Shown here in pieces: positions 20,824 to 34,600 of a stretch of DNA of 64,000 nt. A program made the position numbers and the translations under genes. Position 1 is the stretch's first letter; each line of letters begins with the position of its first letter. Location: contig CM061243.1 in the NCBI GenBank assembly GCA_030848705.1, positions 10,813,044-10,877,043 on the forward strand, in the 5' to 3' direction. Source of the DNA: Heracleum sosnowskyi (lineage: Eukaryota; Streptophyta; Magnoliopsida; Apiales; Apiaceae). The notes under the pieces were generated by a model, which saw only the letters and a list, made by a program, of their open reading frames with translations, made no database searches and had not been told where the DNA came from.

Positions 20824-22998
20824 AGGGAGTTAAACAGGTAAACCGTGTTATATGGATTCTTGACAGTGGCTGTTCAAGGCATATGACCGGAGATAGAGCC
20901 CTGCTATCAGATTTGGTTGTGAAAGCTGGCCCAGTAGTTACCTTTGGAGATAACAGCAAAGGTATAACTGAGGATATGGCCTGTTTGAAATCAAGAAATG
21001 TTATCAGTCAATAAGAACATCAATGTTACATTTGATGACACCAAACTCCCTAATATCCAAAAAGAAGACTCATCTGAAAAGCTGAAGTTTGATAACTTGC
21101 CAGACTCAGAATCAGATGATGAAGCCCCACCTGAAGTTATTGCTGGTGATGATAATAACAATGATGATAATGATCATGGTGATGGTGGTGGAAACACTGG
21201 TAACAATGGAGATACCACCAACACTGGAGAAGAATCATCAAGGCAATCAAGCAACAACTCAGGGGGAGCAAATGAAGGATCAACTAGTCACTCACAACAT
21301 CAAAGTGAAATTCAAGGCGAATCATCAAGATCAAATCTTCCAAGACAGACTGTATGGAATAGAGCTCATCCCTTTGAGCTGATCATTGGTGATCCAGATG
21401 TTGGAGTTAAAACTAGAAGTGCAACTCAGAATGAATGTCATTTTTCAGCATTTCTATCTAAAATGGAGCCAAAGAAAACTGAGGAAGCACTGACTGATCC
21501 AGATTGGGTGATTGCTATGCAAGATGAACTCAATCAATTTGAACAACAACAAGTTTGGAAGCTGGTACCCAGGCCAAAGAACAAGAAAGTAGTTGGTACT
21601 AGATGGGTATACAGGAACAAGCTAGATGAGGATGGCATTGTAACAAGAAACAAGGCAAGACTGGTTGCACAAGGGTATTCACAAGCTGAAGGCATTGATT
21701 ATGATGAAACCTATGCACCAGTGGCTAGACTTGAGGCCATCAGGATGTTCTTAGCATTTGCTGCTTACTCCAATTTTAAGGTCTATCAAATGGATGTTAA
21801 GAGTGCATTCCTGAATGGTGAGCTTGATGAAGAAGTGTATGTGGAACAGCCCTCTGGCTTTGAAAATCAGGAGCTGCTGGACTTTGTGTACTTTCTCTTC
21901 AAGGCTATCTATGGTCTCAAACAAGCCCCAAGAAAATGGTATGACACTCTCTCTGGTTTTTTTTTAGAAAATGGTTTTGTTAGAGGTATCATAGACAAAA
22001 CTCTTTTTTCAAAGAAACACAAAAATGATATGATATTAGTCCAAGTCTATGTGGATGACATCATATTTGGGTCTACTAATGATAATCTCTGTAAGAGATT
22101 TGCTGAGCTAATGCAGAGTAAGTTTGAAATGAGTATGATGGGTGAGCTGAAGTTCTTTCTTGGATTACAAGTAAGTCAAAGGTCAAATGGTATATTTATT
22201 TGTCAATCCAAGTATCTCAAAGAACTCCTCAAGAAGTATCACATGGAGGATTCAGCATCAGCAAGGACTCCATCTTCAACAGCCATCAAACTTGGAGCTT
22301 CTGACAAATCTATCAAGGTAGATGTTACAAGCTACAGAGGTATGATTGGCTCCTTACTCTATCTTACTGCTAGTAGACCAGATATTATGTATGCTACATG
22401 CTTGTGTGCAAGGTTCCAAGCGGACCCTAGAGATGTACATCTCGTTGCTGTGAAAAGAATCTTGAGATATCTTAAGGGTACACCTAATCTAGGTATCTGG
22501 TACCCTAAAGATTCTGATTTTAATCTTGTTGGATATACAGATTCTGATTATGCAGGTAGTGTTGTGGATAGAAAGAGTACCTCTGGGAGTTGTCAATTCC
22601 TAGGAGGTAGGTTGATTTCCTGGTATAGCAAGAAACAGCAAACAGTCTCCAATTCAACAGCAGAAGCTGAATATATTGCTGCTGGAAGCTGTTGTGCTCA
22701 GATCTTATGGATAAGGAATCAATTAAAGGACTATGGCTTTGCATTAGACAAAATTCCTATTTTGTGTGATAATACAAGTGCCATAGCAATCTCCAACAAC
22801 CCTGTGCAGCACTCGAGAACGAAGCACATTGATATCAGGTATCATTTTATCAGAGAGCATGTCATGAATGGAACTGTGGAGTTACACTTTGTACCCACAG
22901 AAGAACAGACTGCAGATATATTCACTAAATCTGTTGATGAATCCACATTTATCAAGTTAGTTGGTAAATTGGGTATGTTAAACAGTCTTAGTGATTAA
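20824..22998 (+). pseudogene. E3 pol with protease end and integrase deleted
   Basis: The protease start is present (LDSGCSRHMTG, about 20857-20890) and continues to about residue 60. The frame is then lost near 20990-21010 and sequence resumes in the hypervariable region before the reverse transcriptase (from about 21010). The gag-pre-integrase and the whole integrase core are missing. Reverse transcriptase (AFLNGELDEEVYVE, YVDDIIFGS) and RNase H (YTDSDYAGSVVDRKSTSG, STAEAEYIAA) are open to TAA 22996-22998 and look undamaged. E2 needs about 400 codons for the missing part, which gives the rough size of the deletion. Confidence 0.88.
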
Positions 22999-25149
22999 CA
23001 ATATCTCTGTCATGTTTGTTCTTTCAAAAAGTCATTTTCTTTTTGCTAATATTGAATGATATATTTTGCCAATTCTTGTTTAGAGTAAAACTTGTTAATT
23101 TAAATATTCTGAATAATTTATTTTCTTTAAAAATATTTTTCTCATTTTTTTTAAAATGGAGAAATTTATTTTTATTGAAAATTTATTTATTTTAGAATCA
23201 TTTAAGTTAGTTTCAGATTGTAAATATTGTTGTTTAAATATTTCTGCAAGTTTATATTATTTTTATGCTGTAAACTGCTTAGCTTTTGTTTGAGTAAGTT
23301 AAAATGAATTATTTTCTCTAAAAATATTTTTCTCAAATTTTACAAGTTAAAATTGTAGAGAAATCTATTTTTATTGAAAATCTTTTATTTTAAAATATTC
23401 GTAGTTGCTTGTAAATAGTGTCCTGTAAATATATTTATATATATATATTTTATTGTATTTTATTTTTTTTAATTATTATTTATTATCTTTTATTTTCTAT
23501 TTGACTTAGTCGATTGTGTAAATATAGTGTATATATTTTATATTATTTCTGATCTAGCTCTAGCTTAGCTGGAAATTCAGTGCCAAATCCAATTCAGGTA
23601 TTACTTTCTATCTCTCAATTAACTTCTTTTACTGTTGCTGAACCCAAGTGGTTGGTAGGGTTGACCAAGGGATTGTAGATCCACAATCTTTATCCCAGGT
23701 CTTAGAGCCAAACAATGAGTCTACAACTTAATTACTTGACCTCTCAGCCTAAACAGAAATCAAATGTTAAATAAAGAAGTATTTTGATTGAAACAGTAAG
23801 TGATCCCACAGCTCTGCCTCCTCTAAAGAAATTCAATATATACTGAGGCATCTGTCAGCCCATCTGTATCCTCTCAATAGGATATGGACTTTGAAATGGC
23901 CAATGAACTGTATCTAGAGACATTCTCTCAACAGGATGAATCTATTGAAATTCGCCATAGGGCCATGGCACTTTGTACTGAGTCAAGCACACTCTCATTA
24001 CTCACAATGGGAGAAAACAATTTCATTAGATGAAACTCAGGACACAGTGAAAGCAGAGCACCTGCAACTGGTTATAGTGCATACCATTGTCACGGTAGAA
24101 GTGCCTTCATAGGCATCTGAGGGAAAATTTGATTCTTTGCCAAATTAAATAGAATCATTTTCTCCCCTCCCAGAGTGAACACCTCTGGCTCCCTAAGGGA
24201 TTTTCCACTCGCAGATTTATCTGGAGAAAGTGGAAGGCAACTTGGTCAGTCTATCACTGAAGCAATTCAGATTTCAAATCCAAGTGATTTGATAGACATG
24301 ATTGAGGATCGGGATTTGCGAACTCCCATTGCACCACCACTGACCTCTCTTGAAGAGGCTAGGGTGAGTTTCAATGCAGGTACTGATCAAAAAGGAGCAA
24401 ACAGACAGTTAATATTGAGTGATAAAAGTCAAACACTGAGTGAAACACATGCACGTGAGATGAGTGATACACTTACAAGAGAAATTCAAGTGAGTGCACA
24501 CACAGACACATACACTGCAATGTAGTTAGCTCGCATAGCTGATCTACAGGAACATCTATTCTAAACCCAGGCTGATAAAGAAATTTTGCAAGCACAAGTG
24601 GTTGAACGGTCTTCTTCTTCCACCTCTGTCAACAATCAGCTGGGACTGCTCAAGGAAATCTAGAAGACAAATTTACTTCCAAGATCAACTCCATCATCTA
24701 TCTCAACTCCTACTGGCTTCAGATACTCTTAAAGTTAAATCTGTAGAGAATTCCTCAACTAAGGGGGAGAAGTTTCTAAGGGGGAGAAGTTTCTAAGGGG
24801 GAGAAGAGTTTCTAGAAGTTTCTGGAGAAGCTAGTATAAAGGGAGCTGAAAAAGATATAAAAGGTAAAGAGGGAGTTTCAGGGGAGTAAAGGTAAGTTAG
24901 CTCTGTTTTGTAAATGTTATATGTATAGAGCTTAGATAAATCAAGACAGGTTCAATGTTATCATATGTTCAGTCTAGAGGAACATCTGTCTTGTATTTAT
25001 CTTTACTGGTGAAATCTGGAAATGTCATATTTGATCCAGAACTTTCTAGTATTTACTTAGGCTTAAGAGTCTTATCTTTTTCTTGGTTTTAGTTGAGTGA
25101 TCCTCTAGGTATTTGGTTGTTATTTTCTAACAAACAAATAGGGGGAGAT
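22999..25149 (+). pseudogene. E3 spacer and decayed env-like remnant, with polypurine tract
   Basis: 22999-23560 is AT-rich spacer without a gene. From about 23590 to 24890 there are traces of an env-like ORF; the clearest open piece is 24175-24525. It shares DLRTPIAPPLTSL with DLRSPIAPPVTSL of the E1 env-like protein, and the SETLTE-type repeats that follow. Stops and frameshifts break the rest. A short block with AAGGGGGAGAAG is repeated three times at about 24760-24805. The polypurine tract AAATAGGGGGAGAT is at 25136-25149. Confidence 0.7.
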
Positions 25150-26527
25150 TGAAAGGCATATGCTATAGCCTATTTGTAATTCGAGGATTCTACTCAACTT
25201 AAACCAGAATGTAATAAGTAAATATTAGATTAAAGGTCACAGGAATCTCAAAGAGTTTTATCTGTCAAGAGATTGAAGATTAAAGTCATCTACAGACTTG
25301 AAGTTATTCTACATTGAAAGAAGTTCAATTTATTGTTCAAGCCTCAGTGAAGTATTCAAGAAAGTGGATTTACTACAGTGACAGAGATTTCCGGTTGGTG
25401 ACAGAAGAAGTACAGGATACAGAGTTTAGTCAAAGCTAAAGAAAAGAAGCCACAACTTTAAATGTTTTAAAGATGAAGAATTATCATTGAAGTCAGTTAT
25501 TCATGAACCAGACAGTGCATCGAATGACGACATCAATCAGTGGAATTAAAATCATCTATATTCAGTGGTTTTCAGAAGATAGAGGAATGCAAGGAATTTA
25601 AGTTATCTTCTTTAAATTTATTAATTAAATTAATTAAGTTAGTTGCTTAAATTATTTATTAAATTAATTCTATAGAAGAATTAATTTAATCTAGAATTTA
25701 ATCTAACTAAATTCAATTAAAAGAATTTAACTTAAGTACTAGTATGACCTGGTTTTTTAAATATCAAAAACTCGGTATGACCATGTATTGTTAACAGGTC
25801 ATACCAAATTTTAATCAGGTCATACAAGTCATGTGTCAGGTTCTACCGAGTGTGGCAGGTCATACAATGTGCTTTTCAAGGTTCTACCTAATTAAATGAA
25901 AAGTGTGTGCAGGTCATACCGGTTTTGTTTCTAAGGTCATACAAGTTCATTTCCTACGGTTCTACCAAGAGTTGTTGGAAGAACTTGAGGTCATACAAGA
26001 CACTTTTGCAGGTCATACAAGGCAAATGTATTTTGTATAAACAGGTAGCCAAAAAGAGACATAAGAAGATTGTATTATCAAAGCATACATCCATTTCTCT
26101 CAAGAACAAACGAAGAAGCCATTTAATCTCATTTCTTCTCAAGCAATTAATTCTAGTTTGTATTGTTAAATCCAAACCACTAGAAGTTGATTACTTGTAT
26201 TGCTTTGATTAACTAGCGGATTTTTATCCCTAGAATTTATCTCGAACTTGCTTTTAGCATTCGATCTTTTTATTACAAATATTAGAAAAGTTCATGTAGA
26301 ATTTATTCTAAATTTGTATTAATTAGTTTGAGATAAATACTTTGTAATCCTTATTGTATTTGCAACACCCTTCAAGTTTAATATAGTTTATATTTAACTT
26401 GAATCTTGTTTCATTTATATTCCGCATTAATTTGTTCTTAATTGTTAAATTATTCAAAGGACAAATTTCGATAAAACGGTATAGTTTGTATTCAACCCCC
26501 CTTCTACAAACTTATCAGGACCTAACA
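25150..26527 (+). repeat. E3 3' LTR
   Basis: 1,378 bp, TGAAAGGC to CCTAACA, nearly identical to the 5' LTR. Motif array at 25742-26018, TATA box near 26036. Followed by target duplication ACCTC. Confidence 0.93.
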
Positions 26528-27842
26528 ACCTCCCGTGAGAACTCCCTTACAAGGTCAAGAAAAGATTAATGCCGATAATCTTCTAACTATCCCCGTCGCA
26601 GAACGGAATATTAGAAAACTGATCACAACTGTAAACCTCGTCGAGTACGGCTTTTTAAAAGAATGAACTAGATTAACTCCCAGCAAGAAATCTAGAAGGA
26701 AAAAGAAAGGTAGGTTTGTACTCGGTGCGAGCTGCCAGCTCACACCGTTATATTTTATTTCTTTTAGTTTTGCCTTGAATTGTTATTCAGCATATGTTAT
26801 TGACTAACTCTCTTGTTTTCGCTTTATTTCAGAAATGGCTATCTCCCCTCCTCCATTCTTGATCGAACATGATACTCAAGCTCGAACCGTTCCTTCCGCC
26901 AGCCAAACCGGCTCGCACGCTGGCGGCTAGCACAAGGTTATTCCTCAAACTAAAGAGATCCCTCCTCAATTCAAGACCGCTCTTACTGAATATTTGAAGA
27001 CTGGTGGGGTCTCTCCTCTTAAAAGAAAACTAAGGCACTCTAAAGATGTCCTTCCTGAAGCTGATTCATCCAAGCGAGCTCGCAAGGAGTTACCTCCAAA
27101 CCCTCAAGGGAATGTCGTGGCCAGTGTCCTGGTTCGACTCGCAGGTCCGCATATTTCTGAAAGCGAGTTGAAAGCTTGGACCACAGGCTCGTTCGAGGCC
27201 AACAATGATGCTCTCACCAAGGCTGCAGTCGAGGTGTTCATAAGACAAATTAACAGGCATAGGGAGCTTCGCACTATGGGTCAGGCTACTTCTCGCCTTG
27301 ACAAGGATAACAGGACTCTAAAGAATAAGCTAGACGAAGCGAGGAGGGCCAATGTGACGTTGGTCGAGGAGTCTAAGCAAAAAATCCTCGATGCGACCAG
27401 AAGCCTTGAAAAGGACCTGCGCGAATCCCGGGCACTTGTGACAAAGATGAGGGATGAGCATTCCACTGTCCTAGCTGATGTCACATGCGAGAACAAATCT
27501 CTAAAAGCTCAAATTGCCGAGCTCGAAACCAAAGTCGCAGCCTTGGGTACTGAGCTCGAAGCCAAAGTCACAGCCGTAGAAGCGAGCCGGGATGCAGAAA
27601 TTAAAGATGCTAAGGCTCTAGGCTCCAAAAACTTCATGAAGGGCTTCATGTCGAAGGTCCCTGAGTTTGATTGGAGTCTACTAGGTGCTTCTACAGTGAG
27701 CTATGCCAATAAACTTCGAAAGGAGATGGAAGAAGAGGCTCTAGCCGCAGAAAAGGCTCGACTTGCTGAGGAGGCCCAGCTCGCACATGAGGCTCAGCTC
27801 GCACAGGAGGCTCAGCTCGTACATGGGGTCTCTCAAGCTTGA

Positions 27843-28648
27843 AGTTATTTAGCTACTTTCTTTGGGGATGCGGGCACCCCGTTTGCCTCGCAATTTGTAA
27901 AATTTGATGGCCCTGGGCCAGTAACATTTGTATTTTTCCAGAAACTTTTTTTTTTCTCCAAGTACTTTGTGTTTGCACATGATTCGGCGTGTTCCATATT
28001 CGTATCCTTATATTTCTTTCTGTAATTATTACTTTGAATAAGCTTAACTCTCACAAGGTTCACCTCGCACATGATCACTTCGCCCATGGTTCCTCCTCGC
28101 ACAAGGTTCCACTTCGCACAAGGTTCCACTTCGCACCAAGTTCCACTTCACACAAAGTTTAAACCTTATATGGTCGCCTACCACAAGCTCGAGTCCAAAC
28201 AGAACTCAGCCTCACACAAGGCTTCATTCTTGTTTTTGTTTTATTTCCCAACTTGCATGAGCTCGCTTTTAAAGAGGCCTCGCCTCACACGAGCTCTTCT
28301 TCTCGTACAAAGCTCCTTTTTCATAATTGATGGGCCGAGGCCCAATCAAATGTTATGCATTTACAATATATTGGAAATATAAACAAGTGTATTGCCCTAA
28401 CATTTTCATGCTGGCATTGCCTTAGAGCAATTTATGACAGTAAAAAAGATTTTTTTTTTTTACTTATTGTATGAAACAAACAATAAACCTTAACTTTATC
28501 AGATAATAAAACTTCAACTTTCATAGATAATAGGATATAACAGACTTAGACTTATTACATCATATGTCAAAGGGAGGTGTCTATATGACACTACCCCCCG
28601 AGACTTAGGATAAATATAAATGAATGCTAAGTCTTAAATAAATATAAA
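27843..28648. other. E4 spacer between antisense gene and pol, with TCGCAC repeats
   Basis: No gene seen. Between 28060 and 28300 the motif TCGCAC/TCACAC recurs about eight times, partly as a short tandem repeat of TTCGCACAAGGTTCCACT type. The two transcription units of E4 converge here: the antisense gene ends at 27842 and pol ends at 28649. Confidence 0.7.
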
Positions 28649-31600
28649 TTAATGATAATATCTCCTCAAGTGCTCAGCATTCCAAGCCCTCGGTATCAGC
28701 TTCCCACGCATGTCATTGAGATGGTAGGTTTCCTCCCACAAAACTGATTTAATCTGATATGGGCCTTCCCAATTTGCGCCAAACACTCAATGATTAACCA
28801 CCTTGGTGTTAGGCATGACTCGACGAAGAACCAAGTCCCCTACCCGGAAAGGCCGGGCTCTCACCTTGCGGTTGTAATGCCTGGAAGTTCTCTGGTGGTA
28901 TGCTAGTAGCCTTGCTTGTGAGTCAACACGTACTTCTTCAATCATATCCAGATAGAGACGATGATTCTTCTCGCTATTCCCCGGGTCATAATGATCTCTC
29001 CTAAAGGATCCAGCTCCCACCTCCACCGGAACCATAGCCTTACATACATACACCAAAGAGAAGGGTGTCTCACCCGTTGTGGTTCGGGGAGTGGTGTTGT
29101 AAGACCATAAGACTTGTGGAAGATCCTCTGGCTAATTTCCCTTAGCATCCTCCAGCTTTGCCTTTAGCGTATGCTTGAGTATCTTGTTAATTGCTTAAGT
29201 CTGGCCATTTGTCTGTTGATGACTCACAGCACTAAAACTCTTCAGAATCCCCAACCGGTCACAAAATTCTCTCATCTCCTTGTTGTCAAACTGCTTACCA
29301 TTATCTGAGATCAACTTGTATGGTACGCCAAATCGACAAACAATAGCCCGATACACAAAATCAATAAGCTTCTTTTCAGTTATTGTGGCTAAGGGCTCAA
29401 CCTCTGCCCATTTAGTGAAATAATCCACCGCAACCACAACATACTTCACACTGCCTTTGGCTTTAGGCAATTCCCCAATCAAATCTATCCCCCACATGGC
29501 AAAGGGCCAGGGGCTCATGAGTGAAGTTAGCGGTGTCATCGGGCTGTTATAAAAATTTGCATACATTTGGCACTTGTCACAAACTCTAGCAAACTCAAAA
29601 GCATCTTTTTTAAGGGTCGGCCAGTAATACCTTTGGTGAAGTATCTTTTGTGCCAATGAGCTACCTCCCGAGTGATTACCACAAATACCTTCATGGACCT
29701 CCCTTAGTATATAGTTGCATTCTTCTCCATCAACACATTTGAGTAGGGGCACATTGAAGCCTCGCCTATATAAACCTCCATCATATATTGCATACCTGGC
29801 AGCCATATACCGCACTCGTCGTGCTTCATTCTTATCATCTGGTAAAACACCATTTTTTATATAAGCCAAAAGGGGAGACATCCATGTTACTCCTTCTTCC
29901 ACCACCATAAGCTCTTCCTCTGGCACGCTAGGCCTCTTCTGTATATCCAAGGGTGTTGACCCTAACAGAGTGGTCTCACGGCGCGAACCGAGCTTGGAAA
30001 GTTCGTTTGCCGTCTCATTCTGGCCTGCCGTCTCATTCTGACCCCGAGGGATGAGCTCTAGGTTGACCTCGTTAAACATCTTGATCAACCTTTCCGCACA
30101 GCGAAAATACAACTCCGTTCTAGGCCCCCGTGATTGATACCCTCCATTTATCTGGTATACCACTGTCATGGAATCACTGAAAGCGTTAAGGTTTTCTACC
30201 TTTAGTTCTAACACCAACTTGAATCCGTTAATCAAAGCCTCATACTCAACATCATTATTTGTTGCGTGAAAGGTGGAGTGGACATCCCTTTTCACCCTAC
30301 ACCCCTCTGGGCTCACCAACTTAAATCCAGCTCCATCTCCATTAGATGCCCCATCAACATACAAGCTCCACCAAGGGGCACTATTCTGATTTTCCTCCGT
30401 TGACATCTCTGGATAAATTTGCAACGCCCTAGAGTCCTCTTCTGTTTGAGGTGAAAATTCTAACACAAAATCTGCTAGTGCTTGTCCTTTAATCGCAACC
30501 CGAGGCTTATACTCCACATTGAACTAACTTAGCTCGACAACCCATTTCAACATCCTTCCTGAAGTTTCTGGTTTATGCAACACTTGTTTAAGTGGATAGG
30601 CTGTTTTCACCTCGACCTTATGAGCCTGGAAGTAAGGATGGAGCTTTCTTGAAGCGAGGATTAGAGCATACACCAGTTTTTCCATGTTCAAGTACCGAGT
30701 TTCTACACCCACCAGCCTTTTGCTCATATAGTATATCGGGAGCTGAGCTTCGCCTTCCTCTCGAATTAGCACCGCACTCACCGCATATTCACATACAACT
30801 AAATAAAGCACAAGTACCTCCCCTTGCTTTGGATTAGACAACAAAGGTGTTGTGCTCAAATGCTTCTTGATATTCTGAAAGGTGTTAGCCTCAATTCCCC
30901 GATGGTTGACAATGAACCCCAGAAATTTTCCTGACTCCACCCCAAACACACATTTTTGGGGATTAAGCTTCATTCTGTAAATACGCAAGATAATGAACAT
31001 CTCTGCCAAATGACGGATGTGGTTCGTGGCCTCTTTTGATTTTACAAACATGTCATCAACATATACCTCCATTGTCTTCCCGATATGATCTTTGAACATT
31101 TTATTCACCAATATCTGGTAAGTTTCTCCTGCATTTATTAACCCAAAATGCATCCCAATATAACAGTATAGGCCTCGATCAATGATGAACGAGGTGTGTT
31201 CTTGATCTGGCCCATACATAGGAATTTGATTATAGCATGAGTAGGCATCCATGAAGCTTAATAACGCATGCCCTACAGTGGCATCCACAAGCTGATCGAT
31301 ACGAGGAAGAGGGAAGCTATCCTTTGGACACGCCTTGTTCAAGTCGGTGAAGTCGACACAAGTCCTCCACTTCCCATTCGGTTTTTTTACTAGCACGGGA
31401 TTAGCCAGCCAAGTCGGGTAGAATGACTCCTTGATAAGTTCGACTTCCATCAACCTATCCACCTCTTCTCTAAGGGCCTCCGCCCTCTCTCCACTAACAG
31501 GTCTCCACTTCTGCCTTATTCCCTTCTTGCTGGGATCTAGGTTCAACTTGTGGCACATTACTTCTAGATCGATCCTTATCATGTCAGCGTGAGACCATGC

Positions 31601-34600
31601 AAACACATCCAAATTTTCCTTAAGGAATGAGATGAGATTGTTCCTTATATCGGGGTTGAGATTTGACCCAATCTTCAAGACTTTAGTCGGGTCGTTTGGA
31701 TCCACCAAGATAGAAATAATATCTTCGAATGTTCCAGCTCCGTCTGGCAGTGGAGGCATTCTTGGGTCTAAGTCAACATCGAAGTTCTTATCCGTGCTAG
31801 GCTCTCTTACTTCGGTGACACTAAGATTATCCTCATTGTTAATGGACATCTCCGGTGTTTCCTGTGGGATGTTCCCTTCTGACGTTATAGTAACTTCTCG
31901 GGACATTCCAGTTGGCAGGTTTATCAGAACTAAAGTCTCATTTCTTACCCACTTGCCTTTATTCAACCCGGTAGCTACCTGCTCTGGGCTCTCTTCGTCA
32001 TCACTTGCCTCCTCCACTATGCTCTCCTGTAACGTCATTATGGGTTGAGAGGATTCCATCATTAGGGCCCCGGGCCGAGGTTCCACCTCAATCACCATAC
32101 TTTCAAAGTAATCATCCAGGAGCTCCTCTTTAGATATCATGTTACAGACGTCTGGCATAGGAGTATCCACGTGTTTCCTTTTCTTCTCTTCACCATCTTC
32201 CATGAATTTTTGTTCCCCAAGGCCTGCCACTTCTCTTGGAACATCTATCTTTTCCACCCCTTTCATTGCTTGGTTATAGCATACCCTTGAGTCATATTGG
32301 CATCCCTTCACTTGTCCGACACCTGTGGGAGTTGGGAATTTCATGGTTAAGTGATAAATAGAGGTGACTACCTTCATCTCTTTAAGGATTGGTCTCCCAA
32401 TGATGGCATTATAAGCACACGGCTGATCCACCACAGTAAAAGTGACAATTTGTGTGGCCACATGGGGGTTGTCTCCTAAACTGACGAGGAGCTGGATTGT
32501 GCCTCGGATTCCTACTGAAGCCCTTGTGAACCCGTAGAGCTGATTTCCGCTTGAGACCAACTCTCTGTCTAGGAATCCAAGCCTTTTGTAAGTGTCGTAG
32601 GTCAAAATATTTACGGCGCTCCCATTGTCCACCAATACCCGATATACATTGGTCGACCCAATTTTCATCCTTACGACAAGAGCATCAGCATGAGGGTGAT
32701 GTACCCATTTGGCATCTTCTTCGCTAAACATAATTTCATCTATTTCTTTCTTGAACAGATGAGGAGGCCTTTGTTCAAGATGATGAACATTGGTTAGAGG
32801 ACAATCCTTTGTCTCTCGAGCATATCTTTACATGGCTTTCTTGCTATCCCCCCCACGTGAGATCCTCCAATAATAACATGAATGCTATTAGCCCTAGCAG
32901 TCCTCTCCGTGTCATCATCCTTTGCTATCGGAGGTGGAGGGGGCACTTGGTGATACTCAGACTTATGTTTATGTACCTCCTTCACAACCCATTCAGTTAG
33001 CTTTCCCTGCTGAATCAAAGTTTCAATTTCATCCTTCAACTGTCGGCAATCTGCCGTGTGATGCCCCGTGGATTCATGGTAAGCACAGTATCTAGAGTTG
33101 TCCCTCTTGTTATATTCTGTCAAATGAGTAGTTTTCTTGAACACCCCTTTCCCAGCATAAGTGGCATATATATGGTCGATGGAGGCGACCAAGGGGGTAT
33201 GATTTTGCCATTTGCTTGTATAAGGTCTTCCAGACTCTTTATTGGCAGTTTCCCTGGCCCTGTTGAAATTCTTTGGACTGGAGCTCCTTTTGAAGGTCTT
33301 TCTTCTTTCTTCGGGACTAAAGGATCTCCCTCTCTCTTCTCCATTCTTCGACCACTACTTCTTAGATCCCTCATGGATTTCTCCACCCGCTTGTGAGGTT
33401 TCGAATGTTCATAAAACTCGGCCAAAGTTTCTGGTTCCTTAGCTTGTAGGGTTTTCCAGAATTTAGAGCCCTTTCTTAACCCAGCAATTAGAAAGTTCTT
33501 CTGAGCCTCTTCCGTTGCTCCTCAAACTTTGGGGACTTCAGCATTAAATCGCATAAAATACTCCTGTAGGGACTCTCCCTCTCCTTGCTTAATATTGGCA
33601 AGGGTAGCCATCGGGGGGGGGGGGCATAATAAAGGGTGGACTGAAACTGCCTTAATAATAGATCTCCCAGCTGCCTCCGTGTGCTGATGCTAGCTGGTCC
33701 TAGCTTGGTAAACCATTGTTGGGCACTTCCCCTTAACGAGGCAGCAAATAGTCGACAACGAGTTAGATCAGGAACCTGGTAGACCTCCATCTCAGTGTTG
33801 AAACAGGCCAGGTACTCAACAGGATCTGCATCCCCATTAAAGGCAAGTTCGAGGTTGCTCCTGAATACTGGGGGTAGATGAGACATCCTTATTGCAGGAG
33901 TAAAAGGAGATGGGGCCGTAGCAGGGGGTGGCGCCTTCTTCTCATTTTCCATTTGAACCAGTAGGCGCCTTAAGTCGCCAACCCTCAGGTCTCCAATTCT
34001 TTCATTGGACCTTTCTTCATTGTGGTGGCTCGAATGGTGAGAGGAATTCATCTCCCTCTGTTCTCGTTTATGAGTTCGAGGTGGAGTCATCTCCTTTCGT
34101 TCGGTTCGAGGTGGAGTCATCTCCCTTCGTTCGGTTCAAGGTAGAGTCCTCTCCCTTTGCTCGGTTCGAGGTGGAGTCCTCTCTCTTTGCTCGGTTCGAG
34201 GTGGAGTCCTCTCCCTTCGCTCGGTTCGAGGTGGAGTCCTCTTCCTTCGTTCGGTTTGAGGCGGAGTATTCTCTGGCGCCTCCTTCCGTGACTTGGAGTT
34301 TTCCAACCTAATCCTTAGATCATGTTCGATTAGCTTTTTCCCAATCCGATCTAAAACACTAGCGGATCTAGCCTCCGACGAAGCTGGCTCATGCCGCGGC
34401 TCACTCGGAGCCTGGCTGCCTCGCTCCTCCTGGCTTGGGGATATCTCGTTTGTCTCAAGAGGCCCGGTCTTCTTCAACCCATCAGCTACCTAGTCGAACT
34501 CGTTTATGAGTTTCTTAGGGGGTTGATCTTTCTTTTGCTGAGTGATCTTGAGTCTTCGGGCCTTCCTCTTCGCATTCTTAATTGAATTCTGCTCGACCTT

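Larger units (their letters stand above)
17024..26527 (+). mobile_element. E3: Ty1/Copia LTR retrotransposon with two LTRs and an integrase deletion
   Basis: 9,504 bp flanked by the 5-bp duplication ACCTC (17019-17023 and 26528-26532). Both LTRs, primer binding site, gag, truncated pol, env-like remnant and polypurine tract are present. LTRs are very similar (about ten single-base differences by eye and one 45-bp length difference in an AT-rich stretch), so insertion was fairly recent. Pol lacks almost all integrase, so it probably moved with enzymes from a related element, or lost integrase afterwards. Confidence 0.93.
15570..27842 (+). pseudogene. E4 antisense gene (transposase_28-type domain plus coiled coil), spliced and broken
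   Basis: Proposed coding exons: 15570-16924, 17018-17023 joined to 26533-26709 across the E3 insertion, and 26833-27842. Donors are GTAAGT (16925) and GTAGGT (26710); acceptors are TTTGCTCAG and TTATTTCAG. Frame is kept across both junctions. The N-terminal part is Ser/Pro-rich. The middle (about 16459-16924) has the conserved plant domain of GWVPRMVLSSFLLKLG, HPFIQEILEYYG and LNPNGYR-like blocks (here INPNGYR). The C-terminal exon is a long coiled coil ending in repeats of EAQLAHEAQLAQ type. Damage: a frameshift near 16040, stops at 16150-16152, 26664-26666 and 26928-26930, and the 9.5-kb E3 insertion. In the Tat lineage the function of this ORF is unknown. Confidence 0.75.

Noticed and set aside
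33928..34311. 127-codon plus-strand ORF of FEVESSPF repeats
   Set aside because: Antisense of the E4 gag minisatellite.
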